NCBI GenBank assembly: GCA_965261925.1
Contig: OZ253486.1
Span: 62,001-126,000 of the forward strand
Direction: 5' to 3'
DNA from: Bin87 sp965261925
GTDB taxonomy: Bacteria; Chloroflexota; Dehalococcoidia; Lucifugimonadales; UBA3495
Length of the DNA stretch: 64,000 nt
Under the pieces are notes generated by a model. It was given only the letters and a program-made list of their open reading frames with translations. It did not search any database and was not told where the DNA came from. The position numbers and the translations under genes were made by a program. Positions 19,145 to 28,047 of this stretch are shown here, piece by piece; the stretch's first letter is position 1, and each line of letters begins with the position of its first letter.

Positions 19145-19984
19145 GGCGTGTCGTCAAAAGAGTCTGCTCCAGATCGTCACTGCCCGGAGTTGGCAGGCGG
19201 CCAAGTATGATGCCGTCCTTTTGGCGTAACGGGTCGCCACCCCGCGCCACTGCTTGAATTCCAAGTACCCGTTCTCCACCAAGTGCCGCAACTTGTACCG
19301 CGCCCGGTCATAGTCCCGCTTTTCCCTCCGGTTGCTTTTGGGCGGTATTACCGGGTTTATTCCCGTTTCCCGAGCGGTGGCTATGATTTCATTGGTGTCA
19401 TAGGCTTTGTCCGCCAGCAGCCATTCCGCTTCTATACCCTCGATCAGGGGCAACGCCAAAGAGCAGTCGGCCACCGTGCCTCCAGTAACCCCCAACCTTA
19501 CCGGCATTCCGTGGGCGTCCACCGCCAGGTGCAACCGGCTGTTCAGCCCTCTTTTGCGCGGGCGATGGCTTGGCTCCCACCCCGGGCGCCGGCATTGTGC
19601 GGATGCGCCTTGATATAGCGGGCGTCAATCATCCGGCACTCGAAATCCGGGTCATCCATCACCGCTTCCAGCAGCCTGGCCCACTCGCCCCGGTCCCGCC
19701 AGCGGCAGGAGCGGCGGTGGGTGTTCTTCCAGTCCCCGTAGTCCGGGGGCAGATCGCGCCAAGGGGCGCCCGTGCGCAGGATCCAGCAGACGGCGTCGAT
19801 AAAGCGACGGTTGCCATGGGTGGGCCGCCCCACCCGGCCGGATTCTCCACGCAGGTGAACCCGCAACCGCTCCCAAACCCGATCAGAAAGATCATGACAA
19901 CGATGTGATGCTGTCATATCCCCACCCCTATCACTCACACTCACCACAGCAATTTACCATCATCTCCCTATTTGACGACACCCC
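19145..19984 (-). mobile_element. IS5-family element (IS427-like)
   Basis: The element is bounded by GGCGTGTCGTCAAA at 19145-19158 and its inverted copy TTTGACGACACCCC at 19971-19984 (13 of 14 match) and is 840 bp long. It carries a two-part transposase on the minus strand. A decayed copy of its 3' region is seen at 51998-52075. Confidence 0.8.
19154..19917 (-). CDS. IS5 transposase in two overlapping frames
   Basis: The first frame (19917 to 19543) encodes the DNA-binding and first catalytic part (CHDLSDRVWERLRVHL, APWRDLPPDYGDWKN, FECRMIDARYIKAH). The second (to 19154) gives HLAVDAHGMPVRLGVTGG, LLADKAYDTNEI and NGYLEFKQWRGVATRYAK. The frames meet at GCAAAAGAGGG, a plausible -1 slippage site as in other IS427-group elements. 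Catalytic D (MIDA, LLADKAYD) and the C-terminal E are present, so the element may be functional by programmed frameshifting. Confidence 0.75.
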
Positions 19985-20362
19985 TTAGCGAACTCTGCCA
20001 GAACAACCTGCCGGCGTCATCAATGCAGGACTACCCGCATGAGGAAGTAAAGTGACTGCGCCCGAAAAGTGGCAGGGTTTGCTAATCAACTAACCTACCG
20101 GTCGCGGGTTCTGCCAGGTTACCGGGTCAACATTGTCAGTGCCCGCCGCTTGCATCAGAAACACGGTGAGGCGATACATCGATGCCGAAAGACCGCCACC
20201 GCGTTACAGTTTCTCTCCGTCCTTTAAATGTTACTCACTTGGAGTGCCCTGCCGATGCTATCCTGATGCATGGAGTTCCCGGCGACGCCGGTCGTCGTGA
20301 TGGCAATATCACGAGCAGTGAAAGAATCGCAGTAACGGCACCATCATCAAGGAGGTTCCCCA

Positions 20363-21073
20363 ATGGTTATGGATCGCCTGCCTTCCGGCCTGGTTCTGAG
20401 CGGCGGGTCGCTCATCTTCACCGAGGATACGATGCCGGATTCCCTCCGGCGAGAGCACGCGCTGCCCGCTCAACATTGGGCTGTGCTGCACGCCTTCGAG
20501 GGGAGCATCGCCTTCGTGGACCTTCAGGCTGGCGCCGAACGAATTATCTCCGCGCCGGATCACATCATCATCCATCCGGAAGTCCCTCACTTACTGAAAG
20601 AAGAAAGCTCCCTGCGCTGTCGGATTGACTTCTTCCGGGAACCGGACCCTGACCTCCACATGAGAACGCCCGGAGCTTTCGCGGAGGAGGCTGTGCGCGA
20701 TAGCCTGGAGCGCTGCGAAGCCAACGGGAACTTTGCGGAGGTCTTCTACAACACCTTCCTGAATTCCTCTCCTGACATCGCGCCGCACTTTGCCGCCACC
20801 GACTTCGAAAGGCAGAGGACATTGCTGCGGGATTCGGTGTACACGATGGTGTCTCAGCATGTCACGGAGCCGGAGATGCGGGAGTTGTTGGAGCGGTTGG
20901 GGGAGGCGCATAACCGGGATAACCGGAACGTGCTGCCAAGCTTCTACGAGCTCTGGCTGGACAGCGTTTGTGAAACCGCCAAGGCCCTGGACCCGGAGTG
21001 GAGCGACGATCTTGACCGGCAGTGGCGCGCCAGACTGCGGCCCGGGATGCAGATCATAATGGCAGCCTACTGA
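20363..21073 (+). CDS. DUF1971 (TehB/YeaR-like cupin)-globin fusion
   Basis: Residues ~1-97 match the YeaR/TehB N-terminal DUF1971 cupin: GLVLSGGSLIFTEDTMPD, LHAFEGSIAFVDLQ and CRIDFFREPDPD. Residues ~115-236 look like a bacterial globin: FYNTFLNSSPDIAPHF, TDFERQRTLLRDSVYTM, LGEAHNRDNRNV with the likely proximal His, and a C-terminal YELWLDSVCETAKALDP helix. Both halves recur in responses to nitrate/nitric oxide or tellurite stress, so a haem-linked stress role is inferred. AAGGAGG 7 nt before the ATG defines the start. The upstream 19985-20362 interval shows no gene. Confidence 0.75.
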   Translation: MVMDRLPSGLVLSGGSLIFTEDTMPDSLRREHALPAQHWAVLHAFEGSIAFVDLQAGAERIISAPDHIIIHPEVPHLLKEESSLRCRIDFFREPDPDLHMRTPGAFAEEAVRDSLERCEANGNFAEVFYNTFLNSSPDIAPHFAATDFERQRTLLRDSVYTMVSQHVTEPEMRELLERLGEAHNRDNRNVLPSFYELWLDSVCETAKALDPEWSDDLDRQWRARLRPGMQIIMAAY

Positions 21074-21081
21074 CCCGATAA

Positions 21082-22050
21082 GAGCCTATCCTAAAAACTG
21101 GTGGAAGTTTGCCGGCGCATGGCAAGAACGTAATCTGGTGTTCGGCTAGGCTGGGGCAATGACCAAAGCGAACGATCCCAAGCCGCCGCGTCCGAAGCGT
21201 GCCGGCCCAGCCACCCCAGCCAATGCCACCACCGGCTCTTTTCAGGTATCCGACGAGCTTTGGGAGGTGTTGGCTCCCCTGATCCCCAAACGTGTGAACA
21301 CCCATCGTTTCGGCGGCGGCCGGCCTCGGGTTCCTGACCGGACCTGTGCCAACGGCATCTTCTACGTGCTGCGCACCGGCTGCCAGTGGAAGGCCTTGGA
21401 CGCCACCGGCATCTGCTCTGGGTCCACGGCCCATCTGCGCTTTCAGGAGTGGGTTGCCGCTGGGGTGTTCCGGGAACTGTGGCGGGTGGGTCTGGAACGT
21501 TACGACGAACTGCAAGGGTTGGACTGGAGTTGGCTGAGTATGGACGGGGCCATGACCAAAGCTCCTTTGGGTGGGGGAAAAACCGGCCGCAATCCCACCG
21601 ACCGAGGTAAGATTGGGGTCAAGCGTAGTCGGTTGACTGAAGCCCAGGGGGTTCCGGTGGGCCTGGCGGTGGACGGGGCCAACCGCCACGACATGAAGCT
21701 GGTGCGGGCCACGGTGGACAGCGTGGGGATGCCCCGACCGACGCCCAGCCCGGAGCATCCCCAAGGGCTGTGCCTGGACAAGGGCTATGACTTCGCCGAG
21801 GTGCGCCGCACTCTGGACGAGTTCGGCTTCACCGCCCACATCCGCAGCCGGGGCGAAGAGGCTCAGGCCATCAAAAGGGAGGCTGGGTTCAAAGCCCGCC
21901 GCTGGGTGGTGGAACGCACGCACAGTTGGCTGAACCGTTTCCGGCGCATCCTGGTCCGTTGGGACAAATCCCCGGACAACTACATCGCCTTTCTTCATTT
22001 CGCCTGCGCCCTCATCGCCCTCAGAGCCGCCGGGTCATTAGGATAGGCTC
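21082..22050 (+). mobile_element. IS5-family element, intact
   Basis: The ends are perfect inverted repeats, GAGCCTATCCTAA at 21082 and TTAGGATAGGCTC ending at 22050, for a total of 969 bp. Its right end abuts a second IS5-type element, separated only by the trinucleotide TCA. The intact single-frame transposase and perfect ends suggest recent activity. Confidence 0.88.
21159..22046 (+). CDS. IS5-family transposase
   Basis: One uninterrupted 295-residue frame fills the element. It shows the IS5 order: ELWEVLAPLIPKR (DNA-binding), YVLRTGCQWKAL, LSMDGAMTKAPLGGGKTGRN (first Asp region), LCLDKGYDFAEVRR (second Asp) and ARRWVVERTHSWLNRFRRI (the Y-(2)-R-(3)-E-(6)-R-like end). The stop is inside the right terminal repeat. 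It appears functional. Confidence 0.9.
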   Translation: MTKANDPKPPRPKRAGPATPANATTGSFQVSDELWEVLAPLIPKRVNTHRFGGGRPRVPDRTCANGIFYVLRTGCQWKALDATGICSGSTAHLRFQEWVAAGVFRELWRVGLERYDELQGLDWSWLSMDGAMTKAPLGGGKTGRNPTDRGKIGVKRSRLTEAQGVPVGLAVDGANRHDMKLVRATVDSVGMPRPTPSPEHPQGLCLDKGYDFAEVRRTLDEFGFTAHIRSRGEEAQAIKREAGFKARRWVVERTHSWLNRFRRILVRWDKSPDNYIAFLHFACALIALRAAGSLG

Positions 22051-22053
22051 TCA

Positions 22054-22967
22054 GAGGGTGTGTGACAATAGGTGAAACCCGTAAGGTGGGTTCTTGGGGT
22101 GAGGATGGGGTGCTGGTTACGCTGGGGGCATGAGCAGAAAACCTTATCCCAGCGATCTCACCGACGCCCAGTGGGAGGAATTGGCTCCCTTGTTGCCGCC
22201 CGACACCAGGAGAGGCCATCCCAGGACCACAGACCTGCGTGAGGTGGTCAACGGGATCCTGTACGTGCTGCGCGGCGGCATACCCCGGCGTCTGATGCCC
22301 CATGACTTGCCGCCCTGGGGCACAGTCTGGTGGTACTTCCGTCTGGTGGTACTTCCGGAAGTGGCGAGATGACGGCACTTGGGAACGGGTGGAGGAAGCC
22401 TTGCGGGCCCGGGTTCGGGAAGTTGCGGGACGGGAGGTTACGCCCAGCGCGGCCATCATTGATAGCCAGCATCATTGACAGCCAGTCGGTCAAGACCACC
22501 GAAAAAGGGGGCCGCGGGGTTACGACGCGGGCAAACGGGTAACTGGACGCAAGCGGCACATCGTGGTGGACACCATGGGGTTACTGCTGGCGGTGGTGGT
22601 TCATCCCGCCAACATTCAGGACCGAGACGGCGCCAAGTTGGTGCTGGTCAAACTGTTGGGGCGGTTCCCCCGGTTGCAGGTGATCTGGGCCGATGCTGGC
22701 TACGCTGGCCGACTGGTGTCGTGGGCCTGGGCCACCGGTGGTTGGCTGCTGACCGTAGTCAAGCGCAAACCCGACAGCCACCACTTCGAGGTGTTGCCCC
22801 GGCGGTGGGTGGTGGAGCGCACCCTGGCCTGGCTGAGCCGATGCCGACGGTTGAGCAAAGACTACGAGGAGCGCCCAGAGAGCAGCGAAGCATGGGTGCA
22901 TGTCGCCATGGTCAACCTGATGCTCAAACGGCTCCAGCCATGCTGATCCTATTTGTCACACACCCTC
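22054..22967 (+). mobile_element. IS5-family element, decayed
   Basis: Terminal inverted repeats GAGGGTGTGTGACAA (22054-22068) and TTGTCACACACCCTC (22953-22967) are perfect over 15 bp. The same ends bound the MITE at 44578-44699 and the truncated end at 44525-44574. The left edge touches the previous element through TCA; the right is followed by TTA. Confidence 0.85.
22130..22946 (+). pseudogene. IS5 transposase broken by short duplications
   Basis: The start (KPYPSDLTDAQWEELAPLL, LREVVNGILYVLRGG) and the end (RKRHIVVDTMGLLLAVVVHP, VIWADAGYAGRL, RRWVVERTLAWLSRCRRLS) are typical, but the middle is disrupted. TGGTGGTACTTCCG is tandemly repeated near 22330-22362, and ATTGATAGCCAGC is followed by a near copy near 22458-22485. 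Each shifts the frame. A GAAAAAGGGGGCC site near 22500, shared with the element at 44.7 kb, is probably the natural -1 frameshift point. Confidence 0.8.
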
Positions 22968-23054
22968 TTAGTAGCACTCATACTAACAAGGACATCCCCA
23001 TCAGGCATCACCCACGTGGTACAACATTCCTCCGCTCCATTGATACGTTTTCCC

Positions 23055-24519
23055 GTAGCAGTTCAGAGTTGAGGGGAAGTGAGCAGTCGACGGCAGGCAG
23101 CGATGGGGTTGAGAGCTTGTGCTCGCCAGGTGCCGAAGATTGAGGCCAGAGTCATCTTGGTGTCGGTGCCCCGCTCTGAGCGGGTGCCCCCGCTGACCTT
23201 GCGGCTGACCACCAAATGGCGCCGGCTGCGCTCGGCGGCATTGTTGTCCGGCGGCACTTCCGGTTGGGCCACGAAGACGAAGAGTTCCTTGATGTGTTTC
23301 TCCATGCGTCGGCACAGCCTGGCCTGGACCGCCGACGGGTCATCCAGAAAGGGACGGTAGAGGGCCAGCAGTCGCCTTTCCAGGGTCAGTTGGGCGGTGC
23401 GGCGTTGTGGCTCTGAAGGGTGGGTAAAGGTCGTGGCCTGGCGGTAGAGTTGGTGGACGGCGTCAGCCCACTGGGCCAGTGATCCATCATTTGGGTAGAG
23501 GACACGCAGGTCGTGGATGTCCCGCAGCAGGTGAGCCCAGCAGCGTTGCTTGGGACCGTCGTAATGGGGGTAGGCGGCAATGGTGGTAGGCAGCATAGAA
23601 GTCGCTGACCAGCACACCGGCGAAATTCTCGGTCAGGACCTCATCCACCACCGCCTTGCCCCGACCACGCCGCAGGAAGTACCGCTGGTCTGGGGTGCTG
23701 AAGGTGATTGGTCAAGGGCTCGCACACGTAGCCGTTGTGTCCGTCTTCACGCCAGCCGGTCTCATCGGCGTGGACCACTGGGCTGCCGCGGATGCGCTCC
23801 AGTATGCCCGCCAGTTCGGTCTGCGCTTTGCCCGCCACGGTGCGTGTGGCATTTACGATGGCGCCCAAGCTGAGGCGCAGCCCATGCACGGTGTCCAGGC
23901 ACCATTGGATGGTGCGCAACGGCAGCCGAGCCTCCTCCCGCAGGGCTGTAATCAGGCTGATGACGTTGACCCCCCAGACGCTGCTTGCCCATCACCACGC
24001 CGTCCAGTTGTGCTTTGGGAACACGGCAGCGTCGGCACTGTAGACAGGTGCGGGCCAGGTAAACGTGCTCGGTTACCTGCGCCGGAACCTGGGGCAGGTC
24101 GATGACCTCCCGAGTGCGCTGGGCCCAGCCTCCGGACAAGTGGGTCCCGCAGTCGGGACACTGCTCCACCACATGCTCAACCCGGTGGGTGGGCGTCATG
24201 CGGGATCGGGCAAAGCCGTGCGGCCGGGGTTTGCGTGGCTCCTTGGGACGTGCTGGCTCCCGGTCCGCTTTGGGCTTCAGACCGGGCATCCGGCGGGAGC
24301 TTTGGGGTTTGGCTTGGCCTTCCAACTGGGCAATCCGCTTCTCCGGACGTTCAATGATGGCCTGCTGCCGGATTATGATGCCAATCAGGACATCCCGGTC
24401 AGCTGCCCTGAGATTGATTTCGGTATCCATCCCAGTTATATGACATCACCACCGCCCCCAAAGCCAGCCACCCGCTAACCAAGTTCGCCCAATTCACCCC
24501 ACCAACTCTGAACTGTTAC
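23055..24519 (-). mobile_element. IS66-family element, decayed
   Basis: Ends GTAGCAGTTCAGAGTTG (23055-23071) and CAACTCTGAACTGTTAC (24503-24519) are inverted with one mismatch. The 1465-bp interior encodes a broken IS66 transposase on the minus strand. No accessory tnpA/tnpB genes are seen, so it is the short single-gene form. Flanking 8-mers do not match. The gap 22968-23054 before it shows nothing. Confidence 0.8.
23063..24430 (-). pseudogene. IS66 transposase with frameshifts
   Basis: Three pieces in different frames make up one IS66 protein. The start has a coiled coil (AIIERPEKRIAQLEGQ) and the zinc-ribbon-like CPDCGTHLSGG and CLQCRRCRVPK. The middle carries SPVVHADETGWREDGHNGYV. The end has KQRCWAHLLRDIHDLR, EVPPDNNAAERSRRHLVVSRK and a normal C-terminus (NPIAACRRLL). 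At least two frameshifts (near 23980 and 23630-23740) prevent a full product. Confidence 0.8.
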
Positions 24520-24930
24520 GATTTCAGTGTTCGGATTCCCATGTTTCTGATAGTAGACTAATTGGTGAGTTTATTTTTGACGTGGATGGAGTTTGGGCGG
24601 GGTTGGTGTGGCTTTGCTATTTGTCCACAGACCCTAGCAAGCGTGATGTGTCCCTGGGCACGGGAGGTGTGGACCCTTGCCAGTAAACTGTCGCCAGCGG
24701 CCAGTTCGTGAGGCGGGGGACGTTAGGCGGTTTGGGCTTGCGCCCTGCGCTGGGTTATGGACATAGTGTTCTCTGTCGGGTACTACGCTTCGAGGAAGTC
24801 GTATCGTCACATTTGTTCGCAGTTGTCGTTTTAGGTGGCTAACTCGCTCTCATCCATTTGCCAAGTTCCTTGGAGCCATGTCGTCGCGCCAAGTTTGTGA
24901 AAGTTTCTGGGTGTCCCGTCAGTTTCCTAA
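24520..24930. other. Gap between IS66 and IS1380
   Basis: No coding gene was recognised in this ~400-bp stretch. Its last bases (24919-24930) read on the minus strand as the likely last codons and stop of the lipoprotein gene at 26594-27616, before IS1380 was inserted. Confidence 0.5.
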
Positions 24931-26640
24931 GCCCGAATCCACCGAAAGGATGCGTGGGGGCTGGATACGCAAGGGAAGAGAAGCGTGGGTGATGGTGCAG
25001 TGCCCTGACGCCGCCGGATTCGAGCGGGTGAGGGTAGAGACAGCTATGCCAGGGGGATGCTGACGGCTCGCGAGTGGCCGCGGAGGGCGAGATCGTCGGG
25101 CAGATGGCAGCTGGAGACCCGCGGAGCTCAGCCTGACGCGGGACGACCAGGCGGTTGGACGGTCTGGTTGAAGGGTCGGACGCCGAAGGCGGCGTCAGGA
25201 AGGGAGCGGCAGGGCTCGCAATCGCTCCAGGGCGCGACTGAACTGGTTCTCCCAGGGCCAGTGTTGGGGCAGATGCAGGGTGAGGCGACGGGCCTTGCGG
25301 GTGATGCGTCCGGCGAGGGAGAAGAAGCGTCGCCGCAGGGTCTTGGTGGTAACCACCAGCTCGCCCAGGCCGATGCGCGCTGTCCAGCGAGCCAGATTGT
25401 GGGCCATGACCTGCACCGCCAGCCAGGCGGCGTTGGCGGGGAAGCGTCCCGAGGGAAGATGATTGAGGCCCACGCCGTACTTCAGGTCGCGGATGGCGTT
25501 CTCGATCTCGGCATGGCGGCGGTGGTCGGCCTCCAGTTCCAGAGTGTCGCCCTCCCGGTCGGTGATGCAGGCGTGATAGCTGTAGTCGGTAAGCAACGCC
25601 AGTTGGGAACCGGGCGCGGGTTTCACCCGGCGTACGATGAGCCGCGCCGGTGCGGCGTCGGGCTCATGCTGGAAGGGTGTGTATTCAGTCTCGGCCACGT
25701 CGGCGCCGCCGTCCATCCAGTAAGGGATGGGCGTCCAGTCCGTCTCGGGTATGGCCTCGATGAGGTTGCGCAGGCTTTGGTGCTGGCGGACGGTGATGGA
25801 GTAGCGGACATCCATCTTGCGGCAGACGGCGACCATGGCGTGGGTGTAGAAGCCGCTGTCGGCGCGGACGGTGAGTTGTCCGATGGCTCCGGCGTAGCGC
25901 ACCCGGCCCACCGTCTCCCGCAGGAAGTGGTCCGCGCCCCGAGCGGTGTTGGCCCGACCCTGGCGCAGCCGCACCATCAGCACGTCGCCGGTGTCCGCGG
26001 CGACGGCCAGCAGCGGGTGATAGCCCCGCTGGCCGGTGTAGCCATGGCGACGGGCCCCTTCCTTGCCCAGTCCGTAGGTCTCGCAGACGGTGGAGTCCAG
26101 GTCGATGGTCAACGGCGCATCGCCCGGCCCTCCACCGGCAGCCCAGGCCCGAGCCAGCAACTCCCGGCTCACCCGATCCAACTGGCGAACATGACCCCAC
26201 CGGAAACTGCGCAGAAAGGTCCCCAGGGTGGACGGCGCTTTGACCACGCAGCCGATGGCGCTGGCCGTCCGGCCGGTGCGCAACACGTCGGCGTCGTCAA
26301 TGCAGTCGCCGCCGGCCAGCGCCGACGCCACCAGGGTCAGCAGCTTGTCCCCCGGGTTGGCTCGACCCGGCGCATCTCCCAGGTCAACGTGGCGGTCCAC
26401 CAGCTCACCCAGACCCAGATGGTGGGCCAGGGTGAGCGGCAGGAGCAGTCCGGCATTGGCCACCAGACGGTGATCATCGAAGGCGACGTGGATGCGGTCG
26501 GGGCTGCCCAGTGGTAGCATCTAACAAGTGCTCCTCGTTTCGGGTCGGTTTCTTGTTTCAAAAACCATTATCCCCGAAGCCGGGAGCACTTTCTCATCCC
26601 CTCAGCACGCCGCCAGCCTCATCTTGTCGGTGGATTGAGG
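24931..26640 (-). mobile_element. IS1380-family element, copy A
   Basis: The element is 1710 bp, starting GCCCGAATCCACCGAAAGGATG-like at 24931 and ending with the inverted CATCTTGTCGGTGGATTGAGG at 26640. It is flanked by CTAA on both sides (24927-24930 and 26641-26644), a clean 4-bp target duplication. The insertion lies inside the 3' end of a lipoprotein gene. Confidence 0.88.
25195..26520 (-). CDS. IS1380-family transposase, intact
   Basis: A complete 441-residue DDE transposase. Recognisable blocks are LVASALAGGDCIDDADVLR, PSTLGTFLRSFRWGHVRQLD, TIDLDSTVCETYG (first Asp), LTVRADSGFYTHAMV (second Asp) and RHAEIENAIRDLKYGVGLNHLP (Glu). Relative to it, copies B, C and D are damaged, so this is the likely active source. 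The ATG at 26520 follows GAGGAG. Confidence 0.92.
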   Translation of the reverse strand: MLPLGSPDRIHVAFDDHRLVANAGLLLPLTLAHHLGLGELVDRHVDLGDAPGRANPGDKLLTLVASALAGGDCIDDADVLRTGRTASAIGCVVKAPSTLGTFLRSFRWGHVRQLDRVSRELLARAWAAGGGPGDAPLTIDLDSTVCETYGLGKEGARRHGYTGQRGYHPLLAVAADTGDVLMVRLRQGRANTARGADHFLRETVGRVRYAGAIGQLTVRADSGFYTHAMVAVCRKMDVRYSITVRQHQSLRNLIEAIPETDWTPIPYWMDGGADVAETEYTPFQHEPDAAPARLIVRRVKPAPGSQLALLTDYSYHACITDREGDTLELEADHRRHAEIENAIRDLKYGVGLNHLPSGRFPANAAWLAVQVMAHNLARWTARIGLGELVVTTKTLRRRFFSLAGRITRKARRLTLHLPQHWPWENQFSRALERLRALPLPS

Positions 26641-27616
26641 CTAAGAGGAACCCCTCGACGTCGATGTCGAGTACTACAACTCGTGCGATGACCGTCTTGC
26701 CGTGCCGGCGTATTCCGGTTATGGGATAGTCTTCCCCGGTACTATAGCTGTGGACGTGTTGTCCGTTCATCAGGGACTCTGCCTGTGCTGCTTGTTCTGC
26801 GTTGTCGTATTCGTAATAGAAATGCAACGTTGACGTGTCGCCTTCGTTCATCCTTCCTGCGCTGGCGGAGAAGTTTGGGGACGGGAAGCCTTGAGAGTCG
26901 TTTTGCGGTTCATGGTACTGCGCGACTAGGAAGTCAACGGCACTGGTTTGATTCAAGAGACGCGCTAGGGGCTCGTCAAGTGTGGCGCCATCCAGTCGCC
27001 GGCCTATGGCTTCTTCCAACAGCTTCGGTGGAAATGATCCGTCGTTTCGTGCTAACAGCAGTGTGTCGGATTCCATCACGGCTAGGTATAGGTCGTAACG
27101 TCCTTGGAACGCAAATATTTCTACTTCTCGATGTGTGTAGAGAACCGCTGCTCCCTTGGTGACCGCCTCGCGGAGGACCTTTGGGAAAGTGCTGAAATCC
27201 CCGCGGAGGATGGCGGTGCCTTTCGCTCGGCCGTTGACGCTGAACGCTGCGGTCGTGATTGCCGCGGATTTGACCAATCGTTCATTGAGGGTTCCTTCGG
27301 TGGCACGGACCAGCGCCAACAGCTGGTCTTCCCAAGGGTAGTCTTGTTGGCTGGGGCGTTGGGATACTTTGCCGAATTCTACGAACCAGACTGCCGAGCG
27401 GTCGGTCGGGAGCCAAGTCAGGAGTTCGGCGGGATGGTCCAGAGGATTGGTTGAGAAGGTAATGTTGGCGGTTGGCGCCGTTGTCGGAGTGTTTGGTGGG
27501 AGCGGCGTTGTCGACGTGGTTGTGAGAGACTCACAGGCCATGATTGCGACGGTAGTTATTGCAGCCAGTATTATGGGCGTCGGAAAAGCGTCGATTGGAC
27601 TGCGTAAGTTCTTCAC
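26594..27616 (-). CDS. Putative lipoprotein, C-terminus altered by IS1380
   Basis: A GTG start at 27616 (GGAG upstream) gives a signal peptide with lipobox IMAC at residues 25-28, followed by a Thr/Pro-rich linker, so a surface lipoprotein is likely. The body (WLPTDRSAVWFVEFGKV, AITTAAFSVNGRAKGTAILRGDF, LHFYYEYDNAEQAAQAESLM) belongs to no family I recognise. The final ~16 residues are encoded by the IS1380 end; removing the IS and one CTAA restores an ending GFLLGN and stop. The native gene therefore lost only two codons and its stop. Confidence 0.65.
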   Translation of the reverse strand: MKNLRSPIDAFPTPIILAAITTVAIMACESLTTTSTTPLPPNTPTTAPTANITFSTNPLDHPAELLTWLPTDRSAVWFVEFGKVSQRPSQQDYPWEDQLLALVRATEGTLNERLVKSAAITTAAFSVNGRAKGTAILRGDFSTFPKVLREAVTKGAAVLYTHREVEIFAFQGRYDLYLAVMESDTLLLARNDGSFPPKLLEEAIGRRLDGATLDEPLARLLNQTSAVDFLVAQYHEPQNDSQGFPSPNFSASAGRMNEGDTSTLHFYYEYDNAEQAAQAESLMNGQHVHSYSTGEDYPITGIRRHGKTVIARVVVLDIDVEGFLLASIHRQDEAGGVLRG

Positions 27617-27787
27617 AATGTCTCCGGTCGACTGCAACAAAGGGTTCTTTGATAATATCCTACAGTACCCGACGTGGATAGGCCATCAGGCTGACGACTT
27701 CCACTGGTCGGTCGGCGACGCTTTTCAGTTGAGTGCGTGTGTGTACCAGCCCACCGCGACCCTGAATTGGCTGTTCCATTCGTGGGT

Positions 27788-28047
27788 TTATCTTTCGATT
27801 TCGCTGGTTCCACGGAACACTATGCCTGTGAGTGCGATATCGTAGGTTCCCGGTCTAGGATTAGCGCACCTGTTCCGTTGGGCTTGCCCAAGAAGTAGCC
27901 ACCTCCTTCCGTTTCCCCCTTGCCCGCTACGGGCGTAACAATGACGACGTCTGGCGGGTCGTCCCATCCTGACAATCTGGCTATGTTGGCTAAGATCGCT
28001 GGCGGGGCGAATGGCTCTTCCGCGGCGGCTCTGTAGAGCTCCTTTAA
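27788..28047 (-). pseudogene. Frameshifted remnant of an unrecognised gene
   Basis: In one frame the minus strand reads LKELYRAAAEEPFAPPAILANIARLSGWDDPPDVVIVTPV and then GGGYFLGKPNGTGALILD (given here in parts); the natural ending appears to continue in the next frame as PGTYDIALTGIVFRGTSEIER before TAA at 27788. The join is near 27858. The 5' end is lost at the IS1380 copy B boundary. I do not recognise the family. The gap 27617-27787 shows nothing else. Confidence 0.5.

Noticed and set aside
23055..24519. An 8-bp target duplication for the IS66 element
   Set aside because: The flanking octamers (GTTTTCCC and GATTTCAG) do not match, so the original insertion site has been altered or the ends are misplaced.
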